Below are positions 22,643-33,421 of a stretch of DNA of 64,000 nucleotides, one piece after another. Source of the DNA: Aristolochia californica (Eukaryota > Streptophyta > Magnoliopsida > Piperales > Aristolochiaceae); NCBI GenBank assembly GCA_029961685.1, contig JARWKL010000002.1, positions 32,890,908 through 32,954,907 on the forward strand, given 5' to 3'. The stretch's first letter is position 1. Each line of letters opens with the position of its first letter. Position numbers and translations under genes: made by a program. The notes below the pieces were generated by a model. The model was not told the DNA's origin and ran no database searches. It saw only the letters and a program-made list of their open reading frames with translations.

Positions 22643-23644
22643 TCAAGAATTTATGTGGAAGATTGTGGGGGGCACACTTGTAGACTGTTCTGCACTGTTA
22701 GGGGCTGAAGAGCCAAAACGTGGCCCAGGTGCAGTACCCGGTAGTCTGTTGGTCCAAAAGGGTTTTCGGCCTAATGATTCCCTCAGAACTCTTTGTTTCT
22801 GTTCCACAGCCCTGGCATAATTCATGGCTGAGTCCAAGTCTGTAGGACCAAGTAATTCCACTTCCAAGCGAACCGACTCGGTCAAGCCCGCATTAAAGAT
22901 CTGATCATGCAGGTGAGGAGGAAAAAATTCACTCGTGTGGGCCAACCTTTCCTAAAATGTTTTCTGGTACAATTCTAAAGTGCCAGTCTGTTTATAGTTG
23001 ATCAATTCCCCCACTGGGTTGCTACTAGCTGGAGGTCCAAACCTCATCTAGCAAGAGTGTTTAAAATTTAGCCAATTTTGAGTCGAATGGACATTTTGGT
23101 AGTGATGGAACCACATGAGCGTTTCATCGAGCAGGTGGTAGGCGGCCAATGTGACCTTGTCCACATCCAACATTTGTTGATGATAGAAACATTTCTCATA
23201 TTTCATGAACCAAAGTAAAGGATCCTTTGAGCCATCATATGTAGGAAAATTGAGTTTAAAGTACCTGGGAACCGTAGTTGGTCCCAGTACATGAGCAGCC
23301 ATAGGAACAATTTGTGGGCGCAGTGGTGGGGGTGGTGGTGGCGTGAAGTGTGGGTGGTGTGCTGCCGGTGGTTGAGAGTTTGTAGCTGGTGGTGGCGCTG
23401 CCAATTGAAGTGCTGCAAGCTGGCGGATGACGGTTTGGAGAGAAGATTCCAGCATGTGCAATGAATTATGGATGTTAGTAATTTCAGCACCTTGATGGTT
23501 GGACCTTTGTTGAAGATCTGAAAGCACTTGACGTATGTCCTCAGGAGAAGAGGAGTCACCGCGGGTGGACCTGTCTGATACCACGTTGTTAGGATCCTCA
23601 CGAGCCATGGATCTTGTCACCCTCCTCTCTTCTCTTCCTTCCAT
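22643..23644 (-). pseudogene. gag: G1 gag, starting inside the 5' LTR
   Basis: The first ATG (23644) gives MEGREERRVTRSMAREDPNN. These codons lie in the last 58 bp of the 5' LTR, and translation then reads through the primer site as VVSDRS. A coiled-coil-like stretch and a Pro-rich linker follow, then the capsid block FPTYDGSKDPLLWFMKYE. A stop and frameshift near 23048 separate it from the C-terminal frame (22945-22643) with SVRLEVELLGPTDLDSAM. Confidence 0.88.
23571..23582 (-). other. Primer-binding site of G1
   Basis: On the minus strand TGGTATCAGACAGG starts 3 bases after the LTR end CCTAACA. The first ten bases match the tRNA-iMet complement. Confidence 0.82.
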
Positions 23645-23983
23645 TGCTTTGCTTGACGTAGGGATAGATTGATGGAGTGATGTAAAGAAGAAAATTGGAG
23701 AGGGGATTTGGGGAAAAGGGGGGAGAGCTTGAAGGAGCTCTCAACCTGTTACTCTAATTTACTCTAGGCTAATTTGTTAATTCAATCGCTACCTTTCATT
23801 AACCTAGCCATCCCCTTAAATAGGGTTGAGGACGCCAAATACAATTCAGACACTTGGTTCACTGGTTCAAACCAAATAAATTGTAAACTAAACCAAACCA
23901 AAATCAATTACATGAAAATTGAAAACCACATTAATTAATTCCTACACCTGCTGGTAACTCGTGATGCTATTGAGTCCATAACA
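23587..23983 (-). repeat. 5' LTR of G1
   Basis: It is nearly identical to 18825-19221 and the same length, so the insertion is younger than the Athila-type element if rates are equal. Confidence 0.93.
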
Positions 23984-23988
23984 GGGGC

Positions 23989-24505
23989 CTTCTCCAAGAA
24001 TGGAAAATAGCTCAGCCATACTCCACTGACATTGTCGTTAAAGAACGACAATGAGAAGACTTGGCAGCAGCTATTTGCTTGTCGAATATTAAACCTTACC
24101 TTGAGGTTGCTAAAACTCAGCTTCTAAGTTCCTCCGCTCTTCCATCCTTCGATGACATTAGTGCTACATTACTACGGATACCTGATCCATCCCTTCCTTC
24201 TCCTATTGATGCTCCATCAGCGATGTTCTCCGGCAATCGGGGTACATCTTCATCATACCGAGGACGAGGCAAAAATATGAGAGGGGGTAGAACTTTGTAG
24301 GAGGCAAAAAATAGAGGTGGTCAAATGGGTCCGAATAATTCCCATACTGAGCCTCGACTTTGTACTTACTATGGTAGTCAGAACCACCTTGTGGCAACAT
24401 GTTGAAAACTTCATGGCAAGCCTGATTGGGCCACGGCTAACCCAGTCTCTATTAGTGTTGAGAAACATGAAGAAAAGGCTGATTATTACTCCGGAAATGT
24501 GACTC
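23989..24505 (+). pseudogene. gag: C2 gag, C-terminal part
   Basis: The frame resumes LLQEWKIAQPYST after G1. Then AAAICLSNIKPYLEVAKTQLL, FDDISATLLRIPDPSLP and an RG-rich tract (RGRGKNMRGGR). The zinc knuckle region reads CTYYGSQNHLVATC, so the second Cys is Tyr. Stops at 24298 and 24404 break the frame. Confidence 0.83.
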
Positions 24506-25560
24506 TTGCTACTGATTGCATTTCAGAAAATGAAGTCCTTAATGGAATCCTCCATTCCCCCATTATCTACTGCTGCTACTACTATTGCCTCAGGTAAGCT
24601 TTCTTCCTCTTCATCCTCTTCCTCTGGGATCATTGACTCTGTGGTCTCCGAACATCTATCAGGTAGCAACCACTTTTTTCAGTCATTATCTCCTTGTCTT
24701 CCTAAAAAATTCGTTACTATTGCTAATGGTACCCAAACCAAGGTCCTTGGCAAAGGTTCCTCTTCTCTTACCTCGTCTATTCCTCTTCAAGATGTTTTGT
24801 TTGTCCCTCAATTTCCTTTAAATTTGCTCTCTGTTAGTCAATTAACCAAATAGTTAAACTGCTCTGTCACCTTCTCACCGTCTTCTTGTGTATTTCAGAA
24901 TCTCACTACGAAGTAGGTGATTGGTGGCGGCCATGAAAAGGGGGCTTGTACTACTTCACTTTTCTACCATTAGCTGTCATATCATCCACTACATTCGAGG
25001 CCCAACTTTGGCCCAACCGGCTTGGTCATCCGTCTACCCTTCACTTCATTCTTTGCTTCCATCTTTAAAAGAACTTTCTAATTTCAGTTGTGAGGTTTGT
25101 CAATTAAGTAAACATATTAGGAATACATATTTTCCTCTTATTACAAATACAAGTATTGTTCCTCTGATGTATGGGGACCTTTAAGTGTCTCAAATATTTC
25201 CCAAGTTAAATATTTTGTAATTTTTGTTGATGATTTTACCCGAATGACTTGGTTATATTTATTTAAAGAGCGTTCATAAATTCTTCCTTTGCTTAAAAAT
25301 TTTCATGCTATGGTAATGATACAATTTGGGGAAAAAAATTCAAATTCTTAGGTCTGATAATGCTAAGGAATACATGTCTAATGAATTCAAAACATTTTGT
25401 GAGGATAATGGGCTTATCCATCAAACATCATGTACCAATACCACTCAATAAAATGGTGTTGCTAAAATGAAGAATCGTCATCTTCTTGAAGTTGCTCGGG
25501 GTCTCCTCTACTCCATGAAGGAACCCTATTTTTTTATTGTCTCATGCTATACTTCCGACA
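24506..25560 (+). pseudogene. pol: C2 protease and integrase N-terminal and core region
   Basis: The protease loop reads GIIDSVVSEHLSG where C1 has IIDSGAS, so the catalytic Gly is Val. The following LLMVPK-type frame carries FPLNLLSVSQLTK. Integrase pieces follow in shifting frames: CEVCQLSKHIRN, VSNISQVKYFV, SDNAKEYMS and NGVAKMKNRHLLEVARG. The third catalytic position is Lys, as in C1. Confidence 0.83.
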
Positions 25561-27089
25561 TGCTTTCTTATTAATAGGTTACCTTCATCAGTTATTCATA
25601 ATAAAAATCCTTACTCTGTGTTCTTTCATGGTGAAAATCCTTTTTCTCTCCCTCTGAAAGTGTTTGGATGTACATGTTTTGTTCATGTTACTTCTCCACA
25701 ACAAAATAAAATTGATCCTCGGTCTATGAGGTGCATTTGTTTGGGGTACTCTCGCACCCAGAAAGGTTATGCCTATTACAATCCTACCCTTCAGAGGATG
25801 CTTATCTCTCGGTATGTGACCTTCTTTGAGGACACCTCATTTTACTCCTCCCATTATGCTCCTCCAAGATGGAGATTTCCTTCTACCACTCCGTGTCCGC
25901 TTGTGCCCTTTAATTTTGAGGTTAACCCAACCCCTGACGCACCGGCCGTACCTTCACCTGTGGATTTGTCGGATCCACCAGAGGTAAGTCCTTCTCCTCC
26001 TATGTTTGGGCCTGAATTTGATACTAGTCCTATTGCTTTAAGAAAGGAACGTCGTTCATATACTACTTCGCATCCTATCTCAAATTTTATGTCTCACCAT
26101 CGCTTGTCTTCTCAGTGTTTTCAATTCCTTGCCTCTCTTTCTTCTACTTCTATTCCACAGCCATATCAAGAGGCTCTGAAGCATCCAGGTTGGAAGGCCG
26201 CTATGGATGAAGAAATGCACGCATTATATGAAAATCAAACCTGGTCCTTAACATCACTCTCGAAAGGTAAAAGACCGTTTGGTTGTAGATGGGTGTTTTC
26301 GGTAAAAATAAATCTGGATGGATCGGTTGCTCATCTTAAAGCTCGACTAGTTACTAAAGGTTATACTCAGTGCTATGGGATCGATTATGATGAGACCTTC
26401 TCTCCTGTTGCAAAATTGAATTCGGTACGCATCATCTTATCTATTGCTGGTAACTCAGCATGGCATGTATATCAATTGGATGTTAAAAATAACTTTTTAA
26501 ATGGTGATATAAGTGAGGAAATTTATATGGTTCAACCACCTAGTTATGTGGTTGAGGGGGAGTCGGTATGCAAGTTAAACAAATATTTATATGGGCTTAA
26601 GCAGTCCCCTCGGGATTAGTTTGATAAATTTAGTCAAGCACTTCCACATTTTGGTTTTCAACGGTGCTCGGTTGATCATTCAGTATATTATAAAGATACA
26701 GTTAAAGGAAAAATATTATTGGTTGTGTATGTTGATGATATTATCTTAACTGGTGATGATGCTCAGAGCATACAAGAAGTTAAGAAGATGATATGTCAGG
26801 AATTCAAGACTAAAGATTTGGGTATGCTTAAATATTTTTGGGCATAGAAGTTCTACAATCTAAACATGGGAAAATCTTGTATCAGAGGAAATATGTCTTG
26901 GATCTCCTTGAAGAAACAAGAATGAAGGGTTGTCGACCAGTTGACACACCTATGGATACAAATGTAAAATTATGTGTCACAAATGGAGAAGATATTGATA
27001 TTGGCAAATATCAAAGACTCATGGGAAAACTGATCTATCTCACGGTAACTAGGCCAGACATATCATATGTTGTAAATGTGGTGAGTTAA
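25537..27089 (+). pseudogene. pol: C2 integrase C-terminus and reverse transcriptase
   Basis: The 360-codon frame 25537-26619 contains PLKVFGCTCFVHV, RSMRCICLGYS, VTFFEDTSF, a Pro/Ser-rich linker, EEMHALYENQTWSL, GCRWVFSVK, ARLVTKGYTQ, YQLDVKNNFLNGD and LYGLKQSPRD. After one stop it continues to the catalytic VVYVDDIILTG (26724-26756), which is intact. A frameshift at about 26845 leads to VLDLLEETRMKGC and the end near 27089. Confidence 0.9.
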
Positions 27090-27092
27090 TTC

Positions 27093-27683
27093 ATGCACAA
27101 ACCACAGATTACCCACTGGCAGGCCTTAGCGAGAATATCACGATACCTAAAAGGAGCTCTAAGAAGAGGATTGTTATATAAAAAACATGGGCACTTCAAC
27201 AGAGAAGGCTTCTCAGATGCAGATCGGGCTAGATCACCTGATGATAGAAAATCTACATCAGGATATTGTACTCTGGTTGGAGAAAACTTGGTTACATGGA
27301 AAAGTAAGAAGCAAAATATGGTTGCAAGATCGAGCACCGACGCAGAACACAAAGCTATGGCCCATACAGTTAGTGAACTCTTATGGGTTAGGACCCTTCT
27401 TACTGAATTAGGATTTTATAAAAAGGGTTCCATGGGTCTGCATTGTGATAATCAAGCAGCCATTCATATTACTTCGAATCCAGTTTTCCATGAAAGAACG
27501 AAACATATTGAGGTGGATTGTCACTTTATACGGGAGAAGTTTCAAGCAGGAATAATCTCCCTCGAACATGTTTCATCTCAAGAGAAAGTAGTTGATATTC
27601 TAACTAAACTTGTTACATCTAAAATCCTATCTTTTATATGTGGCAAGTTGGGTATTTATGATATCTTTTCTCCTACAGCTTGA
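27093..27683 (+). pseudogene. pol: C2 RNase H
   Basis: A 196-codon uninterrupted frame. It has GFSDADRARSPDDRKSTSGY, VTWKSKKQNMVARSSTDAEH, ELLWVRTLLTELG, LHCDNQAAIHI, HERTKHIEVDCHFIREK and VVDILTKL. It ends at SPTA just before the polypurine tract. One stop upstream separates it from RT. Confidence 0.9.
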
Positions 27684-27690
27684 GAGGGAG
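27678..27690 (+). other. Polypurine tract of C2
   Basis: GCTTGAGAGGGAG directly before the 3' LTR. Confidence 0.85.
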
Positions 27691-28078
27691 TGTTGGAAGA
27701 TGGGCTCAAGCCCACAAGCTCAAGACAAGAAATCCACACATCAAAGGATTGGCATATGTGTGAAATATGGTTTTTTTCTTAAAGATGGCATAGGGGTGTA
27801 AATATGTGTTCCTTTTTTGTCTTTTGTTTCATCAAGTTGTAGCACTAAGGGTATTGTAAAGACTATAAATAATGGCATTGGCTAAGAGTTAAAGCATTGA
27901 AGCTCTCTCCTCTCCTTCCACAAATTTTTCTAGCCTTCATTCTCCTCTTGATGCAAACCTCTTGTCCCTTAATCCAAACTCTCTCCTTCCACATCCTTGT
28001 TCTTATCCTTTCCTTCTCTTTTTTTCTCCTTCTTCCTCGTTGATCTAAAGTTCCTCTCATGATATCCTAAACTCTATA
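27691..28078 (+). repeat. 3' LTR of C2
   Basis: TGTTGGAAGATGGG to ACTCTATA (terminal CA changed to TA). It matches 17147-17532. Confidence 0.92.
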
Positions 28079-28164
28079 GGTACGTATCATATTATCTCTG
28101 GCAGCAAATTCATCATGGCCAATATATCAACTGGATGTAAAAAATTCATTTCTTAATGGTGATA
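28079..28164 (+). pseudogene. pol: C1 reverse transcriptase fragment
   Basis: It starts with TSD copy GGTAC. The frame then reads ..IILSLAANSSWPIYQLDVKNS-type sequence aligned with the C2 RT (AGNSAWHVYQLDVKNN), and ends at FLNGD where G1b begins. The rest of C1 is missing. Confidence 0.85.
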
Positions 28165-28568
28165 TGTTATGGACTCAATAGCATCACGAGTTACCAGCAG
28201 GCGTAGGAATTAATTAATGTGGTTTTCAATTTTCATGTAATTGATTTTGGTTTGGTTTGGTTTACAATTTATTTGGCTTGAAACTGTGACCCAAGGGTCT
28301 GAATTGTATTTAGCATCCTCAACCCTATTTAAGGGGACGACTAGGTTAATGAAAGGTAGTGATTGAATTAACAAATTAGCCTAGAGTAAATTAGAGTAAC
28401 AGGTTGAGAGCTCCTTCAAGCTCTCCCTCTTTTTCCCCAAATCCCCTTTCCGAATTTCTTCTTACATCACTCCATCAATCTATCAATCTTTCCATACGTC
28501 AAGCAAAGCAATGGAAGGAAGAGAAGAGAGGAGGGTGACAAGATCCATGGCTCGTGAGGATCCTAACA
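28165..28568 (+). repeat. 5' LTR of G1b
   Basis: TGTTATGGACTC to GGATCCTAACA, 404 bp, matching both G1 LTRs (397 bp). Confidence 0.92.
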
Positions 28569-29182
28569 ACGTGGTATCAAACAGGTCCACCCTCAGTGAC
28601 TCCTCTTCTCCTGAGGACATACGTCAAGTGCTTTCAGATCTTCACCAAAGGTTCACGCATCAAGGTGCTGAAATTACTAACATCCATAATTCATTGCACA
28701 CGCTGGAATCTTCTCTCCAAACCATCATCCTCCAGCATGTAGCACTTCAATTGGCAGCGCCACCACCAGTTACAAACTCTCAACCACCAGCAGCACACCA
28801 CCCACACTTCATGCCACCACCACCACCACCACTGTGCCAACAAACTGTTCCTATGGCTGCTCACGTAGAGGAACCAACTACAGTTCCCAGGTACTTTAAA
28901 CTCAATTTTCCTACATATGATGGTTCCAAGGATCCTTTACTTTGGTTCACGAAATGTGAGCAGTTTTTCTATCATCAACAAACATTGGATGTGGACAAGA
29001 TCACATTGGCTGCCTACCACCTGCTCGATGAAGCACTCATGTGGTTCCATCACTACTGAAATGTCCATTTGACTCAGGATTGGCTAAATTTTAAACATGC
29101 TTTCCAGATGAGGTTTGGACCTCCAGCTAGTAGCAACCCAGTGGGGAAATTGATCAACTATAAATAGACTGGCACTTTAGAA
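28511..29182 (+). pseudogene. gag: G1b gag N-terminal part, starting inside the LTR
   Basis: ATG at 28511 lies 58 bp before the LTR end and gives MEGREERRVTRSMAREDPNN. The frame continues across the primer site as VVSNRST, then SSPEDIRQVLSDL, a Pro-rich tract, and FPTYDGSKDPLLWFTKCE. A stop after HHY (29057-29059) interrupts it. Sequence to 29182 continues gag (WLNFKH, FGPPASSNPVGKL-like) with a stop at 29164. Confidence 0.88.
28572..28583 (+). other. Primer-binding site of G1b
   Basis: TGGTATCAAACA, three bases after the LTR end; one change from the G1 site. Confidence 0.8.
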
Positions 29183-30424
29183 TTGTACCAGAAAACATTT
29201 CAGGAAAGGTTGGCCCGAGCAAGTGAATTTGTTCCTCCTCACCTGCATGTTCAGATCTTTAATGCGGGCTTGATCAAGTCGGTTCGCTTGGAAGTGGAAT
29301 TACATGGTCCTACAGACTTGGACTCAGCCATGAATTATGCCAGGGCTGTGGAACAGAAACAAAGACTTCTGAGGGAATCATTAGGCCGAAAACCCTTTTG
29401 GATCAACAGATTACCGGGTACTGCACCTGGGCCACGTTTTGGCTCTTCAGCCCCTAACCGTGCAGAGCAGTCTACAAGTGCGCCCCCCCACAATCTTCCA
29501 CGTAAATTCTTGACTAAACCGGAAAGGGATGCAAGAAAGGCCAAGGGCCTCTGTTTTAATTGTGATGAACAATTTCTCCCAGGACATACCTGCAAAAGAT
29601 TATTCGGTATAGAACTTTGGGAAGAGGGTTCAGAAGTGCTTCCTGAAGCTGATATTTTTGAAGAGGAACAACAAGACCTAGAGGTCTCCCTCCATGCCAT
29701 GCATGGCCTGCGTAGTTCTAATACCATGCAGGTAAAGGCCAAGTTATACCATCTCCAGTTACTTGCTTTAGTTGATTCTGGCAGCACACATAATTGTATC
29801 AGTGAGCCCGCAACGAAACAATTGGGATTAGAAATCCAACAGCAAAAGGGTCTCTCGGTTTCAGTGACAAATGGGGCTAAAATTGCCAGTGTTGGGTTAT
29901 GTGCAACCACCCCTTTTACTATTGAGGGACATTCATTTAAGGCTGACTTACTGGTCATTCCTTTGGCAGGATTTGATTTGGTGCTCGGGGTAAAATGGCT
30001 TCAGCTATTTGGCCCTATATTGTGGGATTTTTAGGCTCGGACTATGACATTTACAACACAACAGGGCCAGATTACATTGCAGGGTTTTAAGGCATAGGTG
30101 CCTAGCACAATTCACACTTTCCAGATTTAGAGCACTGGTGATTGTAAGTTATCTCCATTACTTACAACATTTGCGGATTTATTTAATGACCCTACTGGTC
30201 TACCACCAGTGCGTCACTGTGATCACCGCATTCATTTGAAGTTGGGAACCGATCCAATGGTGGTGTGTCCTTATCATTACCCACATATATAGAAAGATGA
30301 AATCAAAAGACAGTGTCGAATATGCTCGCTCAAGGAGTTATCCAGTCCAGTAGGTCTCCTTTCTCATCCCCTTGTTTAACTGGTCCGCTAAAAGGATAAA
30401 TCATGAAGGTTTTGTGTTGACTAC
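29183..30424 (+). pseudogene. gag-pol: G1b gag C-terminus, zinc knuckle and protease
   Basis: The 283-codon frame 29183-30034 has FQERLARASEF, VRLEVELHGPTDLDSAMNY, an intact zinc knuckle CFNCDEQFLPGHTC and the protease site LALVDSGSTHNCIS. It ends GFDLVLGVKWLQLFGPILWDF then stop. From 30035 to 30424 the link to RT (CDHRIHLKLGTDPM and YPHI) is broken by stops and frameshifts. Confidence 0.88.
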
Positions 30425-31654
30425 ATGCAACTCAATTTGCATACAATTAAAGACAAGTTCCCCATCCCAGTGGTGGATGAGTTGCTGGATGAGTTATATG
30501 GTGCTACGATTTTTACCAAGTTAGATTTGAAACCGGGCTATCATCAAATTAGAGTTCACCCTGTAGATGTGGAGAAGACTGCGTTCTGCACGTACCATGG
30601 TCATTTCGAGTTCCTCATCATCGGTCTTTCCAATGCGCCCTCCACCTTCCAGGCCCTTATGAATAAGGTATTTTCCTCACTTCTACAGAAATATGTGTTA
30701 GTATTTTTTTATGACATCTTGGTCTATAGCAAAAATTGGGACGAACATCTCCAACACCTCCATCAGGTATTTACCATTCTACGCTCCCATCATTTGGTTT
30801 TGAATGAATCCAAATGTTCTATGGGCACTTCCGAGGTGGCTTATTTGGGCCACGTTATATCAGCAGTGGGCGTGAAGGTTGACCAAAGTAAGATACAAGC
30901 CGTCATAGATTGGCCTCCTCCCACCTCCCTTACCACATTAAGGGGATTTTTGGGCCTAACAGGATATTATAGAAAATTTATCCATATTTATGGCCAGATA
31001 GCAGCACCACTCAAAAACCTTCTCAAGAAACATGCCTTCATTTGATCTCCCTCAGCGGCACAGGCCTTTCAGCAGTTAAAGGAGGCCTTAGCCTCAGCGC
31101 CTGTGCTACAGCTACCAGATTTTGACGAATCCTTTGTGGTGGAATGTGATGCATTCGAAGGAGGTATTGGTGCAATGTTACAGCAACTGGGACACCCCAT
31201 CGCTTATTTCAGCCGCCAGTTGGGACACCACCACCACAAGTTAGCCACATATGAGAGGGAATAGATTGGGTTAGCCAAGGTCATCCAACATTTGATCCCT
31301 TATCTCTAGGGACGACCATTTATGATTCGTATAGATCATTACAACCTCAAATATCTTCTTGAGCAACGCCTCACCACATCACCGCAGCAACACTGGTTGA
31401 GTAAACTCATGGGCTTCGATTTTACAGTTCAATATAAGCCAGGCAGTTTGAATTTGGGGGTTGTTGCTTTGTCTCGTCAGGACATTCCAGAACCACAAGT
31501 TTACGCTCTCAGCCACCCACGCTCACTTTTGTTGGATTCTATTTGAGGGGAGACACATCAATATCCAGAACTTATTTCATTATATCAGGATATTCAGCAA
31601 GGGACAATAGCTAGTCATTGAACGATTCAGGATCGTCTTATCCTATACAAAAAC
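30425..31654 (+). pseudogene. pol: G1b reverse transcriptase and RNase H
   Basis: FTKLDLKPGYHQIRVHP (motif A) is intact; FGLSNAPSTFQALMN follows with a small deletion before it. Motif C reads LVFFYDILVYSK, the same Tyr substitution as in G1. Then LGHVISAVGVKV, RGFLGLTGYYRKF, RNase H VVECDAFEGGIG and the frame 31322-31546 with SKLMGFDFTVQYKPG. Stops at 31044, 31262 and 31544. Confidence 0.87.
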
Positions 31655-32270
31655 ATGATTTTTATGCATCACACTTCCCCACATCTTCACACCATTCTGT
31701 CCTCTTTCCATGATAGCATGCAAGAGGGTCGACAGAACACATATTTTCGAATAAGTCAGAAATTTTATTGGAGTGGTATGAAGAGCATGATTGCTGATTA
31801 TGTAGCTGCTTGTCAGAATTATCAACGAAACAAGGCCGAATCTTTAAGTCTTGCCGGCCTACTACAACCTCTGCAGCTACCATCTCAAATCTGGTCCGAC
31901 ATTTCCATGGATTTCATTGATGGCCTTCCTACTTCATCAGGTAAATCCGTGATATTAGTTGTGGTTGACCGTTTTTCAAAATATGGTCACTTCATTTCTT
32001 TGGCACATCCATATACTGCTGCTCATGTAGCTTAGTTATTTATGGACCAAATTGTCCGATTACACGGGATTCCAGCATCCATTATCACTGACAGGGATGC
32101 CACTTTTACCAGTACCTTTTGGAAAGAATTATTCAAGTTATATGGCACCTAATTGGCATTATCTTCTGCATATCATCCACAGACTGACGGACAAACCGAG
32201 ATCGTCAATCGCATGATCAAAATGTATCTTCGCTGTTTTGTGGGGCACTCACCTAAACGGTGGGTTAAGT
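31655..32270 (+). pseudogene. int: G1b integrase, truncated by G2
   Basis: Zinc-finger part with CQNYQRNKAE (second Cys lost to Tyr), then the core MDFIDGLPTSSGKS, VVVDRFSKYGHF and TDRDATFTS, and after a stop SSAYHPQTDGQTEIVNRM with the third catalytic Glu present. It ends at KRWVK, where the G2 LTR begins. Confidence 0.87.
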
Positions 32271-32719
32271 TGTTAGGTTCTTCCCTTGCCATGGATCGAG
32301 TCACCCTTCTTTCCTCTCTTCCCTCCATGGATGATCTGTACGTTGGAAGAGAATTCTTGTTTCTTGAACGAGTAATGGTGGAACTCAATTAGAACGAAGG
32401 AGCTTTGGAGGAAGCTCAACCTTGGACCTCAAAGGGAGAAATCCGACCTAGACCTCTGAGGGAGAATCTGACCTGTAAAATATAATTTTCTCAATACTTG
32501 CCTCTCTTTTCCTTTACGTCCCCCTAAATAGGGTTGAGGACGAAAATACAAAGATGAACCATAGGTCAAGTGGTTCACGCCACATTACACTGAACCAACC
32601 ATAACTAAACCAAACCAAATAAAGTAAACCAAACCGAATTGAAATTACATGAAAAGTAAATTGACATAATTTAATTCCTATGCCTATGGATAACTCGTGA
32701 TGCTATGGAGTCCATAAAA
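32271..32719 (-). repeat. 3' LTR of G2
   Basis: On the plus strand TGTTAGGTTCTTCCC to GAGTCCATAAAA (terminal CA decayed to AA). On the minus strand its last 60 bp encode MEGREERRVTRSMAREEPN, the gag start seen in G1. Confidence 0.88.
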
Positions 32720-33421
32720 TCACCCCCCCCCCCCCCCCCCCTGGAGAAAGAGCTTGTCCTCAAGCTCAAAGTATGGGTAGAGGGTGCGAAACGCCGCTAA
32801 TGGCTCCCATGTCGTGTCACAGGGGTCAGCATCTGCCCATTGCACTAGGATCTCCCAATCACCCTGAATACGGCGAGTTTGTAATACCTGTGCCGGGGTA
32901 GAAAGTACACGTCCCTCATGGAGTGGGGGTAGCGGGGTGTGCAGCAAAGGCGAATCACCTTGGAAGGCTTTTAATTGTGAGACATGAAAGACGTTGTGAA
33001 TTCTGGCCTCTGGCGGAAGCTGCAATCTGCAGGCCAGTATCCCAATGTGGTCCATCACCTAAAAGGGACCATAATATTGTGGAGAGAGCTTGTGACGTTT
33101 GGAGGCTGTCAATGACAGCTGCCTGTAGTGTTGGAGACGCAACCAAACATAATCTCCAGGAGAAAAGAAGACTTCCCGGTGCTTCTTGTCATAATATGTT
33201 TTCATAGAATGTTGTGCCTCCTGTAGATGAGTGCGCATCTCAGTGATGAATGTGTCTATTTCAGCTAATGCTTGGTCCAAAGTGGCGACTTTAGAGGCCC
33301 CTGGTTCATAGGCTAAAAGACGGGGAGGTTCTCTACCATATACCACCTTGAATGGGGTTGTGCCGAGTGCACTGTAGTAGGAGGTGTTGTAACAGAACTC
33401 AGCCCAGGCGAGCCAATTAAC
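32720..33421 (-). pseudogene. int: G2 integrase C-terminal region and chromodomain-like tail
   Basis: Frames 33346-33059 (VVYGREPPRLLAYEPG, EVFFSPGDYVWLRLQHYRQ, YYGPF) and 33058-32720 (HNVFHVSQLK, WEILVQWADADPCDTTWEP, ELEDKLFLQ). A run of Gly at the end is encoded by the expanded poly-C tract at 32723-32741, which replaces the normal polypurine tract. Confidence 0.87.
32723..32741. repeat. 19-bp poly-C tract at the G2 polypurine tract
   Basis: Relatives have CACCCCCTCC or CACCCCCCTCC here. The run has expanded to 19 C, either by slippage or as a sequencing error. Confidence 0.8.

Larger units (their letters stand above)
18825..23983 (-). mobile_element. Chromovirus (Ty3/gypsy, Reina-like) G1 inside C2
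   Basis: A 5.16-kb element on the minus strand with 397-bp LTRs and the order gag, protease, RT, RNase H, integrase, chromodomain-like tail. Small size, short LTRs, iMet primer site and a chromodomain-like C-terminus suggest the Reina lineage of chromoviruses; that assignment is inference. All frames are broken by stops. Confidence 0.92.
17147..28078 (+). mobile_element. Ty1/copia element C2 inside C1
   Basis: A near full-length copia element, about 5.8 kb once the G1 insertion is removed. It has 386- and 388-bp LTRs, an iMet primer site, gag, protease, integrase, RT, RNase H and a polypurine tract. C1, C3, C5 and C6 all have copia order, but C1 and C2 are closest in sequence. Perfect 5-bp TSDs bound it. 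Confidence 0.93.
3155..28164 (+). mobile_element. Ty1/copia element C1 (split in three, 3' end lost)
   Basis: C1 segments are 3155-6437, 16458-17146 and 28079-28164. Order: 5' LTR, primer site, gag, protease, integrase, start of reverse transcriptase. An Athila-type gypsy and copia C2 interrupt it; removing each insertion and one TSD copy restores the gag-pol order seen in C2. The third segment ends in reverse transcriptase at ...LDVKNSFLNGD, where G1b is inserted. Everything after that (rest of RT, RNase H, 3' LTR) is absent from the window. The related C2 shows the same domain order. Confidence 0.85.
28165..32270 (+). mobile_element. Chromovirus G1b, second copy of the G1 family, 3' truncated
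   Basis: A plus-strand relative of G1, inserted in the C1 RT gene. It has a full 5' LTR, primer site, gag, protease, RT, RNase H and integrase, and is cut inside integrase by the G2 insertion. Its 3' LTR is not in the window, so no TSD can be shown. Confidence 0.9.

Noticed and set aside
29335..29958. 207-codon minus-strand frame
   Set aside because: It is antisense to the G1b gag-protease frame, which has clear zinc-knuckle and protease motifs.
32271..33421. C3 as the continuation of C1 beyond the G1b and G2 insertions
   Set aside because: C3 begins before the point in pol where C1 stops, so the two overlap in content and must be separate copies.
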